Under the pieces are notes generated by a model. The model did not search any database and was not told where the DNA came from. It worked only from the letters and a program-made list of their open reading frames with translations. Below are positions 50,459-60,018 of a stretch of 64,000 nt of DNA, in pieces. The stretch lies in contig NZ_JAJAQC010000041.1 in assembly GCF_027604915.1 (NCBI RefSeq), forward strand, positions 1-64,000. Direction: 5' to 3'. Origin of the DNA: Streptomonospora mangrovi. GTDB lineage: Bacteria; Actinomycetota; Actinomycetes; Streptosporangiales; Streptosporangiaceae. The translations under genes and the position numbers were made by a program. Numbering within the stretch: position 1 is the stretch's first letter; each line of letters begins with the position of its first letter.

Positions 50459-51145
50459 TCAGCCCTCGGCGGGATCGGGCGCGGTGATGGCCGCGCGCAG
50501 GCGGTCGGTGTAGGCGGCGAAGGCGGCGGCCATGTCGAAGCGGTCGGGCGCCAGCAGCCACTGGGTCTGCATGCCGTCCATGACCGCCAGCACCTCGGCG
50601 GCCACGGCGGCGCAGTCGAGGTCGGCGCGCAGCTCGCCGGCCGCCACCCCCCGCCGCAGGCCCGCGGCCAGGGCGGCGACGCCGGTGCGGTAGCGCTCCA
50701 CGAAGTAGTCGCGGGCGGGGTGGTCGGTGCCCACGGCCTCGCCCGAGAGCACCGCGAAGGCGCGGACCACGTCGGGCTGGCCGGCGTTGTGGGCCACCAG
50801 GCGGCGCGTGAAGTCGAGCACCCCGGCACCGCCGGGTTCGCTCCAGCCGCCCACGGCGCGCACGTCGCGGCGGTCGCGCTCGGCCAGCAGCTCCTCCAGC
50901 AGCCGGCGCTTGCTGGGGAAGTGGTGCAGGAGGCCGGGTTGGGACAGCCCGCAGTCGGCGGCGATGCGGGCCAGGGACGACCCGTGGTAGCCGCCCGCCG
51001 CGAAGTGCCTGGTGGCGGCGGCGAGGATGCGTTCGCGCACGGAGTCGCCCTGGGGGGTGCGCCCGGTGGGGCGCCCGCGGCGCACCGGGCGCGCGGCGCG
51101 GGTGTTATCGGGAGATTCGGTGGAAATGCGTGCCGCGCCGTCCAT
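50459..51145 (-). CDS. TetR/AcrR-family regulator
   Basis: A 228-residue repressor. After a basic N-terminal tail comes the TetR DNA-binding domain (RERILAAATRHFAAGGYHGS near 37-56, then IAADCGLSQPGLLHHFPSK near 62-80). The C-terminal ligand domain has LDFTRRLVAHNAG and a TetR_C_6-like ending. The ATG at 51145 has TAGACT seven bases upstream and no ribosome site. It reads in the same direction as the glycosyltransferase, 58 bases before it, and may share regulation with it; target and ligand unknown. Confidence 0.88.
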   Translation of the reverse strand: MDGAARISTESPDNTRAARPVRRGRPTGRTPQGDSVRERILAAATRHFAAGGYHGSSLARIAADCGLSQPGLLHHFPSKRRLLEELLAERDRRDVRAVGGWSEPGGAGVLDFTRRLVAHNAGQPDVVRAFAVLSGEAVGTDHPARDYFVERYRTGVAALAAGLRRGVAAGELRADLDCAAVAAEVLAVMDGMQTQWLLAPDRFDMAAAFAAYTDRLRAAITAPDPAEG

Positions 51146-51152
51146 GGCCGCT

Positions 51153-51158
51153 AGTCTA
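51153..51158 (-). promoter_or_regulatory. Leaderless-type -10 element (TAGACT)
   Basis: TAGACT on the minus strand, seven bases before the ATG of the TetR gene at 51145. Confidence 0.4.
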
Positions 51159-51405
51159 TGATCGCTGCGGCGGCGCGTACCCGCGCCGCGGACGGTCCCG
51201 CTCCCGCCGTCCGCCCGCCGCCTCCCCGGCTCCGGCCGGTCGCCCTGCCCTCGGCGCCCGGCGGACACTCCCCGCTTCGCGGATCCCGGTCGCACCGCGC
51301 CCGACGATCCCGCCCGGGCCGTCCGCCGACGCTTCGCGACCAGGCTCAACGCTAGGATCAGCCGGGTTCACCCCCCAAGTCCCCATGACCCAAGGTAGTC
51401 ACCCA

Positions 51406-51978
51406 ATGAACCAGTTGCAGACGCTGACCCAGTTCGCCGTGCGCCAGCGCATCCGGATGATGGTCAACCAGTACGAGGTCCGCGCCATGCTGCCCGACGG
51501 CAGCGAGGGCGACCTGATCTGCTTCGCCCAGCAGAAGCGCCTGGCGTTCAAGGAGCAGGTCACCCTCTACACCGACGACACCAAGCAGTACCCGGTGCTG
51601 GGCTTCCGGGCCCGCCAGGCGATCGACCTGGGCGCGACCTACGACGTCACCGACCACAACGGCCAGCCGATCGGCCTGTTCCGCAAGGACTTCAAGCAGT
51701 CGCTGCTGCGCTCGACCTGGCACCTGGAGCAGCCCGGCCTGTTCACCGCCACCGGCCAGGAGCGCAACCAGGTGCTGGGCGTGCTGCGCCGTTTCATCGA
51801 GGCCGCGCAGTTCATCCCCTACCACTTCGACTTCGTCGCGGGCCAGCACCCGATCTTCTCGGTGGACAAGAAGTGGGGCCTGCGCGACCGCTACACCGTC
51901 CACGTACAGGACCCCAACGTCGACCGCCGCCTGGTCATCGCCATGGCCGTGGCGCTCGACGCCCTCCAGGGCCGCTGA
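51406..51978 (+). CDS. LURP-one-related (DUF567/YxjI) protein
   Basis: A 190-residue tubby-like beta-barrel protein. IRMMVNQYEVRAMLPDGSEG near residue 16, FKEQVTLYTDD near 52 and GQPIGLFRKDFKQSLLRSTW near 87 are typical of the LURP-one family, and the amphipathic helix near the C-terminus reads RRLVIAMAVALDALQG. Function in bacteria is unknown. ATG 51406 has AAGG nine bases upstream; ATG 51385 is also in frame. TAGGAT at 51352-51357 may be its -10. Confidence 0.88.
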   Translation: MNQLQTLTQFAVRQRIRMMVNQYEVRAMLPDGSEGDLICFAQQKRLAFKEQVTLYTDDTKQYPVLGFRARQAIDLGATYDVTDHNGQPIGLFRKDFKQSLLRSTWHLEQPGLFTATGQERNQVLGVLRRFIEAAQFIPYHFDFVAGQHPIFSVDKKWGLRDRYTVHVQDPNVDRRLVIAMAVALDALQGR

Positions 51979-52321
51979 CGCTCCGGCCCCCACCGGCTGG
52001 CCGCCGCGCGAGGCGAGGCGCCCTGACCCGCCCCTCGCCCCATCCGCCGGCCCGCACGCCGGTCCACGTCAACCGCGCTGACCTGCGGTTTCACCGCTGA
52101 CCTCGCTAAATTCCCGCGAATCGGCCACACTTCAGGGGGTTGCCGGTCGGGCCCGGGCCGATCGACGCGCGTCCTTTGACCATCCGACCCCCTTGCAGCT
52201 CAGGACCGCGTGTGCCCGGGTCCGCCGGCGATCCTCCCCCGCTCCCCGCGCTGCCCTCCCCCGCCGCGGCCGCCCCAACGCGGCCGACCGCGCGGCCCCC
52301 GCGGCCCGCCGCCCGCGCCGC
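51979..52321. other. Intergenic region, convergent side of the methyltransferase gene
   Basis: 343 bp between a rightward and a leftward gene, so no promoter is required. It is GC-rich with short inverted repeats, none decisive. Confidence 0.4.
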
Positions 52322-53329
52322 TCAGGCGGGGCCGGCCACCAGCACCCGCATCTCCACGGCGAGGTCGCGCACCTCCAGGGTGCGCAGCCCCGCCGGGCGC
52401 AGCAGCGCCTCGTACTCCCCCACCGTGCGCTCGCGGCCGGCGGTCATGACCATCATGTGCAGGTCGAAGGCCCGCGACAGCCACGGGTGGCGGCCGTCGG
52501 GCATGATCCGCTCCACGATCAGCAGCCGCGAGCGCGGGCCCATCACCGCCGCGCAGTTGGCCAGCAGCCGCCCGCTGACGGTGTCGTCCCAGTTGTGCAG
52601 CACCCGGCACAGCAGGTAGACGTCGGCTCCGGGCACCACCCGCTCGCGGAAGTCGGCCCCCTCCAGGTCGCAGCGGCCCTCGGCGACGAACGGCCCCAGC
52701 CGCTCGCGCGCGTTCTCCAGCACCTGGGGGCGCTCCTGGAGGGTGCCGTGCAGGTGGGGGTGCTCGCGCAGCAGCGCCGCCAGGCGGGTGCCGTCGCCGC
52801 CGCCGATGTCGGCCACCCGCCCGACGCGGGCGAAGTCGAAGGCGGCGGGCAGCCCGGCGGCGAACCCGCTGCCCACCGACATCCCCGCGTCGAACAGCGC
52901 GGCGTCGTCGGGGTGGGCCGCCAGGTAGGAGTAGACGTCGGTGCCGTGCACGCGCTCGAACGCCTGCTCCCCGGTGCGCACGGCGTCGGGCAGCCCGCGC
53001 CAGGCCGCCAGGAAGAAGTCGCTGTTGTAGAGCAGCGCCAGATCGCGCATCGACGAGGGGTGGTCGCTGTGCAGCAGCTCGCCCATCGAGGTCAGCGCGA
53101 ACCGGCCGTCGTGCTCGGCCACCAGGCCGAGCGCGGCCAGCAGCCGCAGCAGCCGCACCAGCGGCTCGGGCCGCAGGTCCAGCGCGGCGGCGAGTTCGTC
53201 GGCGCCGCACGGGCCGTCGCCGAGCCGGTCGACCACTCCCGTGCGCACGGCGGTGACGGCGGCCTCGGCCAGCCACGGCCCCACCATCAGCCGCAGCAGC
53301 TCGCGGCTCTCGGCTTCCTGACCGGCCAT
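52322..53329 (-). CDS. SAM-dependent O-methyltransferase-like protein
   Basis: A 335-residue protein of the acetylserotonin/hydroxyindole O-methyltransferase type. The N-terminal winged helix dimerisation domain (about 10-95) contains LLRLMVGPWLAEAAVTAVRT; the SAM motif is VADIGGGDGTRLAALL near residues 170-185, with LLCRVLHNWDD near 238 and the IVERIMPDG strand near 270. Catalytic His is plausibly that of LHNWDD. Substrate unknown. GAGGAGGG five bases before ATG 53329 fixes the start. It diverges from the SWIM gene; a 273-bp gap separates them. Confidence 0.85.
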   Translation of the reverse strand: MAGQEAESRELLRLMVGPWLAEAAVTAVRTGVVDRLGDGPCGADELAAALDLRPEPLVRLLRLLAALGLVAEHDGRFALTSMGELLHSDHPSSMRDLALLYNSDFFLAAWRGLPDAVRTGEQAFERVHGTDVYSYLAAHPDDAALFDAGMSVGSGFAAGLPAAFDFARVGRVADIGGGDGTRLAALLREHPHLHGTLQERPQVLENARERLGPFVAEGRCDLEGADFRERVVPGADVYLLCRVLHNWDDTVSGRLLANCAAVMGPRSRLLIVERIMPDGRHPWLSRAFDLHMMVMTAGRERTVGEYEALLRPAGLRTLEVRDLAVEMRVLVAGPA

Positions 53330-53589
53330 GGCGGCCCTCCTCGCCCTCGACCTCGACCACGGTAACGCCGTGTGGGGGATCCGCCACCCTGAGCGCCCGG
53401 CACCGCCGACGGCGGTGCGCGCCGCGGCACCGCCCTTCCCCACCAGCGGCCCGCATCGTACCGCCTGCGGGCCGCCGCCACGCGCCCTTCGGCCCGCGCC
53501 GAGGGCCGGGTCGGCGCCCGCCGGGAAACGACTTCGACCCGATCCGCGCGGCACGCCCCGCGACGGCCGGAATTGTCGGTGGCACCCCC

Positions 53590-53595
53590 TAGATT
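53590..53595 (+). promoter_or_regulatory. Leaderless-type -10 element (TAGATT)
   Basis: TAGATT, seven bases before GTG 53603 of the SWIM gene. It probably begins the five-gene operon. Confidence 0.45.
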
Positions 53596-53602
53596 CAGGG
53601 AT

Positions 53603-54934
53603 GTGAGCGAACGCTGGACCCCCGACGACGTCTGGGCCCTCGCCCCTGACGCATCCTCCCGCAAGGCCGCCGTCAAGACCGCCAAACCGGCCTCCTGGGC
53701 GCTGCGCGGCTTCCGCGCCGGCGACTCCGGCGGAGGGCTCGCGGTGTGGGGCGAATGCTCCGGCAGCGGATCCAAGCCCTACCAGGTCGTGGTCGACCTG
53801 GCGGCCGCCCCCGCCTCCCGGTGCTCCTGCCCCAGCCGCAAGTTCCCCTGCAAGCACGCGCTGGCCCTGCTGTACCTGTGGTCGGAGAACACGGTCGACC
53901 CCGGCGACCCCCCAGAGTGGGCCGCCGAATGGCTGGCCCGCCGCGAGGCCGCGCGCGAACGCCCCGCGGCCGAACCCGCCGCGCCCGCCGACCCCGAGGC
54001 CGCCGCCCGCCGGCTCGAACGCCGCGAGGAGCGCGTGGCCGAGGGCCTGGCCGAACTCGAACTCTGGCTGCGCGACCAGGTCGAGTCCGGGCTGGCCGGC
54101 GCGCCCGGCATGGGCTACGGCGAACTCGACTCCGTGGCCGCCCGCCTGGTCGACGCCCAGGCCGGCCGCCTGGCCGACCACGTGCGCGGCCTCAGCGGCG
54201 TCACCTCGCTGCCCGACTGGCCGGCCCGGCTGCTGACCGAGTACTCCCTGCTGCGCCTGCTGACCGCCGCCTACCAGCGGCGCGAGCACCTCCCCGAACC
54301 CATGCGCGCCACCGTGCGCGCCCGGGTGGGGCTGCCCTCCTCCCCCGACCTCTCCGCGCCGGTGCGCGACACCTGGCACGTCCTGGGCCGGTGCGACTTC
54401 CCCGCCGGCCAGGTCCGGGGCCGGCGCATCTGGCTGCGCGGCGCCACCACCGGGCGCACCGCCATGATGGTGTCCTTCGCGCCCCAGGGCCAGGTGCCCG
54501 AGACCCCCGTCCGGGTGGGCACCGCCGTCGACGCCGACCTCGCCTTCCACCCCGCCGAGTCCCGCGCGGTGCTGGTCGCCCTGCACGGCGACTCCGCCGC
54601 CGAACCCCCCGGCACCGGGGCCGACACCGCCCTGGCCGACTGGTCGGCGGCGCTGGCGGCCGACCCCTGGTGCACCGCGTGGCCGGTGGTCGTGGCCGAC
54701 GCCGAGTTCGTACGCGGCACCCCCTGGCTGCTGGCCGACCCCACCGGGGCCGCACTGCCGCTGCGCCAGGACTGCTGCCCGCCGCTGACCGCGGCCGCCG
54801 TCAGCGGCGGCGCGCCGGTCACCGTGGCCGGCGAGTGGACCCCCGGCGGGCTGCGCCCGCTGTCGGTGTGGGCCCCCGACGGCCGCTGCGTCTCCCTCGA
54901 CCCCAGAGTCCCGGCCGGGGCCGCGGGCGCCTGA
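53603..54934 (+). CDS. SWIM zinc-finger protein, first gene of a MoxR/VWA system
   Basis: A 443-residue protein. The SWIM motif is RCSCPSRKFPCKHALALLYL near residues 74-93 (CxC, then CxH). The N-terminus (WTPDDVWALAPDASSRKAAV) and an Arg/Glu-rich helix (about 110-150) follow the pattern of SWIM proteins encoded with DUF5691, MoxR, DUF5682 and VWA genes. It may bind DNA or protein. Start GTG 53603 is suggested by a leaderless -10. A 65-bp gap separates it from the next gene. Confidence 0.85.
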   Translation: MSERWTPDDVWALAPDASSRKAAVKTAKPASWALRGFRAGDSGGGLAVWGECSGSGSKPYQVVVDLAAAPASRCSCPSRKFPCKHALALLYLWSENTVDPGDPPEWAAEWLARREAARERPAAEPAAPADPEAAARRLERREERVAEGLAELELWLRDQVESGLAGAPGMGYGELDSVAARLVDAQAGRLADHVRGLSGVTSLPDWPARLLTEYSLLRLLTAAYQRREHLPEPMRATVRARVGLPSSPDLSAPVRDTWHVLGRCDFPAGQVRGRRIWLRGATTGRTAMMVSFAPQGQVPETPVRVGTAVDADLAFHPAESRAVLVALHGDSAAEPPGTGADTALADWSAALAADPWCTAWPVVVADAEFVRGTPWLLADPTGAALPLRQDCCPPLTAAAVSGGAPVTVAGEWTPGGLRPLSVWAPDGRCVSLDPRVPAGAAGA

Positions 54935-54999
54935 GCCCGTACCGCCGCCCCCGGCCGCCGACCCTTCGCCCCCGCCCTTTCCCAGGTGAGAGGACCCCT

Positions 55000-56451
55000 G
55001 TGCCCCCCGACTCCCCGACCGTGCCCGCCGACACCTGGAGCGACCTCGTCTCCGCGGCCCTGGTGGGCACCGCCCGCCGCTCGGTCCCCGAACCCGCCGG
55101 CCTGCCCGAGGTCCGGCGCGACGACCCCGCGCTGGCCCTGCTGGACCGCGCCGCGCTGGCGGCGGTGCGGCTGCGCGCGGGCCGCGTGCCCGCCCGCGTC
55201 GAACCCGACGACCCCGGCCGCCTGCCCCCGGCCGCGCCCGACACCGCCCCGGCGGTGCCGGCGGCCGCCGCCCGGCGCCTGGCCTCGCTGCTGGAGGGCG
55301 ACCTCCCGCTGCTGCGCGAGTGGGCCGACCTCGCGGCCCGGCGCGGCATGGTCGTCCCGACCGACCTGCTCCCCGCCGTCCTCAACCGCGGCGCCCGCGA
55401 CCACGACCTCGGCCGGGCCCTGGCCCGCGTGGTGGGCGAGCGCGGCCGGTGGCTGGCCGCCGTCAGCTCCCGCTGGGCCTACCTGGAGCGCCACACCCAC
55501 ACCGGCGAGTTCACCGTCGAGAAGTGGCGCGCCCAAGGCGCCGAGAACCGCCGGGCGCTGCTGGAGGCCCGCGAACCCCTCCTGTCGCCCGCCGACGAAT
55601 CCCTCCTCGAAGAGGCCATGGCCGACCGCAGTTCGCGCGTGCGCGGCATCGCCCTCGCGCTGCTGGCCCAGCTCCCCGACACCGAGCGCGGCCGGCGCCT
55701 GGCCGACCTCGCCCGCCGCCACGTCACCCTGCGCGACGGCGCCGTCGAAATCAGCCCGCCCGAGGTCGCCGACCCCGACGTCCCCGCCGCGCTGGGGCTG
55801 TCGGCCGCCACCGGCACCCGCGAGGAGATCCGCGAGGAGCGGCTGTGGGCGCTGGTCACCCACGCCCCCCTGGACTGCTGGCTGGGCCGGCTGGGCGCCG
55901 ACCCCGACGAGGTCGCGGCCGCCGCCTCCGCCCACCCCGAACTGCTCGACACCCTGGCCAACGCCGCCGTCGTGCAGCGGCGCCCCGACTGGGCGCGGGC
56001 GCTGCTGCCCGCCCTGTTCCAGCGGCTCTCCCGGCGCCACCACGTGCGGTCCAGCCGCGCCCACGCCCTCGTGGGGCTGCTGCCGCCCGACGACCAGTGC
56101 GCCTGGGCCCTGGAGCACGCCAAGCAGGTCTCCCCCGGAACGCGGGGCGCCACCGCCCTGCTGTCGGTGGTCGAGTGCGTGGAGTGCCCCTGGAGCCCCG
56201 ACCTCGGCCAGATCGTGGCCGACGTCCTGATCGGCGCCGAGAACTCCGACAGCGGCCTGGCCGCCCTGGCCCACGCCGCCGAGACCCGCATGCCCCCCGA
56301 ACTACACCCCCGGATCGCCGAGGCCGCACGCACCCGCCTGGGCCCGCCCTCCGACCAGCCCGACCGCGACGCCCAGCGCGTCGCGGAGATCCTGCGCGGC
56401 CTCGCCGAGAAGCTGCGTTTCCGCCACGAGATGCACAAGGAGTTCCATTGA
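55000..56451 (+). CDS. DUF5691 protein
   Basis: A 483-residue helical repeat-like protein. It opens with WSDLVSAALVGTARRSVPEP, the conserved N-terminus of DUF5691, and contains Arg/Leu-rich repeats such as RSSRVRGIALALLAQLPDTE near 210. No catalytic motif or membrane segment is visible; a scaffold or adaptor role is inferred. The start is GTG 55000, with AGAGGA six bases upstream. Its stop overlaps the TTG start of the AAA+ gene. Confidence 0.85.
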   Translation: MPPDSPTVPADTWSDLVSAALVGTARRSVPEPAGLPEVRRDDPALALLDRAALAAVRLRAGRVPARVEPDDPGRLPPAAPDTAPAVPAAAARRLASLLEGDLPLLREWADLAARRGMVVPTDLLPAVLNRGARDHDLGRALARVVGERGRWLAAVSSRWAYLERHTHTGEFTVEKWRAQGAENRRALLEAREPLLSPADESLLEEAMADRSSRVRGIALALLAQLPDTERGRRLADLARRHVTLRDGAVEISPPEVADPDVPAALGLSAATGTREEIREERLWALVTHAPLDCWLGRLGADPDEVAAAASAHPELLDTLANAAVVQRRPDWARALLPALFQRLSRRHHVRSSRAHALVGLLPPDDQCAWALEHAKQVSPGTRGATALLSVVECVECPWSPDLGQIVADVLIGAENSDSGLAALAHAAETRMPPELHPRIAEAARTRLGPPSDQPDRDAQRVAEILRGLAEKLRFRHEMHKEFH

Positions 56452-57545
56452 GCCACCCCGCCACCGGGGCCGCCCTGCGGCCGCACGCGGAGCAGAGCTA
56501 CGCCGACGAGCTGGCCGCGCTCGAACGCGCCGACTCCCGCCCGCGCCCGCCGGGGTGGCGGATGTCGCCGTGGGCCGTCACCCAGTACATCCTGGGCGGC
56601 AAGCTCGACGACGGCACCGAGATCACCCCCAAGTACATCGGCCACCGCCGCGTCGTGGAGATCGCGGTGGCGACCCTGGCCACCGACCGCGCGCTGCTGC
56701 TGCTGGGCGTGCCCGGCACCGCCAAGACCTGGCTGTCGGAGCACCTGGCGGCGGCCATCTCCGGCGACTCCACCCTGCTGGTGCAGGGCACGGCCGGCAC
56801 CGCCGAGGAGGCCATCCGCTACGGCTGGAACTACGCGCGGCTGCTGGCCGAGGGCCCCTCCCAGGCCGCGCTGGTGCCCAGCCCGGTCATGACCGCCATG
56901 GCCGACGGTCGCCTGGCCCGCGTCGAGGAGCTGACCCGCATCCCCTCCGACGTCCAGGACGCCCTGATCACCGTGCTGTCGGAGAAGGCGCTGCCGGTGC
57001 CCGAGCTGAGCACGGAGGTCCAGGCCCAGCGCGGCTTCAACGTGATCGCCACCGCCAACGACCGCGACCGCGGCGTCAACGACCTGTCCAGCGCGCTGCG
57101 CCGCCGGTTCAACACCGTGGTGCTGCCGGTGCCGGCCACCATCGACGAGGAGATCGACATCGTCACCCGGCGCGTGGCCGACCTCGGCCGCTCGCTGGAG
57201 CTGCCCGAGGTCCCCACCAGCCTCGCCGAGATCCGCCGCGTGGTGACCGTCTTCCGCGAACTGCGCCAGGGCGTCACCGCCGACGGCAAGGCCAAGGTGA
57301 AGTCGCCCAGCGGCACGCTGAGCACCGCCGAGGCCATCTCGGTGGTCACCAACGGCATCGCCCTGGCCGCCCACTTCGGCGACGGCACGCTGCGCCCCGC
57401 CGACGTCGCCGCGGGCATCCACGGCGCCGTGGTGCAGGACCCCGTCTCCGACTCCGTGGTGTGGCGCGAGTACCTGGAGACGGTGGCGCGCGAGCGCGAC
57501 GGCTGGGACGGCTTCTACCGCGCCTGCCGCGAAGTGAGCCGCTGA
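56448..57545 (+). CDS. MoxR-like AAA+ ATPase
   Basis: A 365-residue AAA+ protein. Walker A is LLGVPGTAKTW near residue 84, Walker B is ARVEELTRIPSDVQDAL near 163, and sensor 1 is NVIATANDRDRG near 201. The start is TTG 56448, supported by AAGGAG five bases upstream and a TTGA overlap with the upstream stop. Its VWA partner is encoded two genes later. It is only distantly similar to the MoxR at 30410-31444, so the two belong to different subfamilies. Confidence 0.92.
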   Translation: MSHPATGAALRPHAEQSYADELAALERADSRPRPPGWRMSPWAVTQYILGGKLDDGTEITPKYIGHRRVVEIAVATLATDRALLLLGVPGTAKTWLSEHLAAAISGDSTLLVQGTAGTAEEAIRYGWNYARLLAEGPSQAALVPSPVMTAMADGRLARVEELTRIPSDVQDALITVLSEKALPVPELSTEVQAQRGFNVIATANDRDRGVNDLSSALRRRFNTVVLPVPATIDEEIDIVTRRVADLGRSLELPEVPTSLAEIRRVVTVFRELRQGVTADGKAKVKSPSGTLSTAEAISVVTNGIALAAHFGDGTLRPADVAAGIHGAVVQDPVSDSVVWREYLETVARERDGWDGFYRACREVSR

Positions 57546-59929
57546 TGGCGCGCGTCGACACCGACCGCGTGCACGTCCTGGGGGTGCGCCACCACGGCCC
57601 GGGCTCGGCGCGCGCCGTGGCCGCCGAGCTGGAGCGGTTGCGCCCCGACCTCGTGCTCATCGAGGGCCCGCCCGAGGCCGACCAGCTCACCCGGTTGGTC
57701 GGCGAAGGGCTGGAGCCGCCGGTGGCGCTGCTGGCCTACGTGCCCGGGGAGCCCGCGCGGGCGGCGTTCTGGCCGTTCGCGGTGTTCTCCCCGGAGTGGG
57801 TGGCGCTGCGCCACGCCGCCGACCACGGTGTCGAGGTCCGCTTCTGCGACCTGCCGGCGGCCCACACCCTGGCCGAACCGGAGGCCGCCGACTCCGCCGA
57901 GGCGGCCGGCGGCACCCCCGGCGGGGGCGGCGCGGACGGTGAGAGCGGTGCGGGCGGCGGCACCGCCCCGGCGGAGGCGGACGGCCCCGGCGGCGCGGAC
58001 ACCCCGCTGCCGGCGGCCGGCCCCGACACCGGCGACGACGCCCACCGCCGCGTCACCGACCCCCTGGGCGTGCTGGCCGAGGCCGCCGGCTACGGCGACC
58101 CCGAACGCTGGTGGGACGAGGTGGTGGAGGGCCGCGAGACCGGCCCCGACACCCCCTCGCCCTTCCCCGCCATCGCCGAGGCCATGGCGGCGGTGCGGGC
58201 CGACCTCGGCACCGGCCTGAGCGGCGCCGCCGCCGAACGCGAGGCCCGCCGCGAGGCGCACATGCGCCAGGTGCTGCGCAAGGCGCTGCGCGAGGACCAC
58301 CGGCGCATCGCCGTGGTCTGCGGCGCCTGGCACGTGCCCGCGCTCCTGGAGCACCCGCGCGTCTCCGAGGACACCGCCCTGCTGCGCGGGCTGCCCAAGG
58401 CCAAGGTCGCGGCCACGTGGATCCCCTGGACCCACGGCCGGCTGGCCGCCGCCTCGGGCTACCGCGCGGGCGTGCGCGCGCCCGGCTGGTACCACCACCT
58501 GTTCACCTCGCCCGACCGGCCGGTGGAGCGGTGGCTGGCCGAGGCCGGGCGGCGGCTGCGCGAGCGCGACCAGCCGGTGTCCTCCGCCCACGTCATCGAG
58601 GCGGTGCGGCTGACCCAGACCCTGGCGGTGCTGCGCGGCCGGCCGCTGGCCGGGCTGGAGGAGGTCGCCGACGCCGTGGAGTCGGTGCTGTGCGAGGGCG
58701 CGCGGACCCGCGCCGAACTCCTGCACCGCGACATGGTCGTGGGCGAGCGCCTGGGCTCGGTGCCCGAGCACACCCCCATGGTGCCGCTCCAGCGCGACCT
58801 CGCCGCCCAGCAGAAGCGGGTGCGCCTCCAGCCCTCGGCCACCCCGCGCGACCTCGACCTGGACCTGCGCGAGGACAACGGCCGGCGGCGCAGCGTGCTG
58901 CTGCACCGGCTGCGGCTGCTGGGCGTGAACTGGGGCAGCCCCCAGCGCTCCGGCACCGGTTCCAAGGGCACCTTCCGGGAGTCCTGGCGCCTGGAGTGGG
59001 CGCCCGAACTCGACCTGTCGCTGATCGAGGCGGGGGTGTGGGGCACCGACGTGGAGTCCGCCGCCACCGCCCGGGTGCGGGCGCGGGCCGACGGGGCCGA
59101 CCTGCCCACGCTGACCGCGCTGGCCGAGAAGTGCCTGCACGCCGACCTCACCGGCGCCATCGGCGGGGTCCTGGCCGCGCTGACCGCGCGCGCCGCCGAG
59201 GACACCGACATCGAACGCCTGATGGCGGCGCTGCCGCCGCTGGCCCGCTCGGTGCGCTACGGCGACGTCCGCAAGAGCGACTCCGCCGCGCTGCACCGGG
59301 TGGCCGCCGAACTCCTGGCGCGGGTGTGCGCCGGGCTGGCCCCGGCCCTGACCGGGCTGGACGACGCCGCCGCGGCGGCGATGGTCCGCGCGATCGACGC
59401 CGTGCAGGGCGCCGCGGTGCTGCTGGGCGGCGAACCCGAGTCCGACTGGCTGGACACCCTGGGCGCGGTGGCGGTGCGCGACTCCGCGCCGGGCCGGGTG
59501 GCCGGGCGGGCCAACCGCATCCTGCACGACGCCGGCCGCCTGGACGACTCCACCCTGGCGGTGCGCATGACCCGGGCCACCTCGCGCGGGGTGGAGCCGG
59601 CGCGCGCCGCCGCCTGGCTGGAGGGGTTCCTCTCGGGCAGCGGGCTGCTGCTGGTGCACGACACCGCGCTGCTGGCGCTGGTGGACCGGTGGCTCGCCGG
59701 GCTCTCCGGCGAGGCGTTCACCGAGGTCCTGCCGCTGGTGCGGCGCACCTTCGGCTCGTTCGCCACACCCGAGCGCCGCGCCATCGGCGAGCAGGTGCGC
59801 CGCCTGGACTCCCCCGGCGCCTCCGGCGGCGCCGAGGCCGCCCCCGACGACCTCGACCCCCGGCGCGCCGCGCCGGCGGTGGCGGCGGTGGCGGAGCTGC
59901 TCGGCCTGGCCGCGCCCGTCCCCGGCTGA
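57545..59929 (+). CDS. DUF5682 protein
   Basis: A 794-residue protein. The N-terminal part has VHVLGVRHHGPGSAR near residues 9-23 and PDLVLIEGPPEADQL near 34, and RIAVVCGAWHVPALLEHP near 258: a TraB/ChaN-like set of GxRHHG and GAWH motifs, so a metal-dependent hydrolase is possible. A Gly/Ala/Pro-rich insertion (about 110-160) separates them. The C-terminal half is helical. Its ATG overlaps the AAA+ stop (TGATG). Activity is inferred, not established. Confidence 0.85.
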   Translation: MARVDTDRVHVLGVRHHGPGSARAVAAELERLRPDLVLIEGPPEADQLTRLVGEGLEPPVALLAYVPGEPARAAFWPFAVFSPEWVALRHAADHGVEVRFCDLPAAHTLAEPEAADSAEAAGGTPGGGGADGESGAGGGTAPAEADGPGGADTPLPAAGPDTGDDAHRRVTDPLGVLAEAAGYGDPERWWDEVVEGRETGPDTPSPFPAIAEAMAAVRADLGTGLSGAAAEREARREAHMRQVLRKALREDHRRIAVVCGAWHVPALLEHPRVSEDTALLRGLPKAKVAATWIPWTHGRLAAASGYRAGVRAPGWYHHLFTSPDRPVERWLAEAGRRLRERDQPVSSAHVIEAVRLTQTLAVLRGRPLAGLEEVADAVESVLCEGARTRAELLHRDMVVGERLGSVPEHTPMVPLQRDLAAQQKRVRLQPSATPRDLDLDLREDNGRRRSVLLHRLRLLGVNWGSPQRSGTGSKGTFRESWRLEWAPELDLSLIEAGVWGTDVESAATARVRARADGADLPTLTALAEKCLHADLTGAIGGVLAALTARAAEDTDIERLMAALPPLARSVRYGDVRKSDSAALHRVAAELLARVCAGLAPALTGLDDAAAAAMVRAIDAVQGAAVLLGGEPESDWLDTLGAVAVRDSAPGRVAGRANRILHDAGRLDDSTLAVRMTRATSRGVEPARAAAWLEGFLSGSGLLLVHDTALLALVDRWLAGLSGEAFTEVLPLVRRTFGSFATPERRAIGEQVRRLDSPGASGGAEAAPDDLDPRRAAPAVAAVAELLGLAAPVPG

Positions 59930-60018
59930 CCCCGGCCCCTCCCCCGCCCCCTTCGCCCCGCCGACCCCGAGAGGAGGCTGCGGCGGCCGGCCCGCCCGCC
60001 GGCCGCCGCGCACCCCCG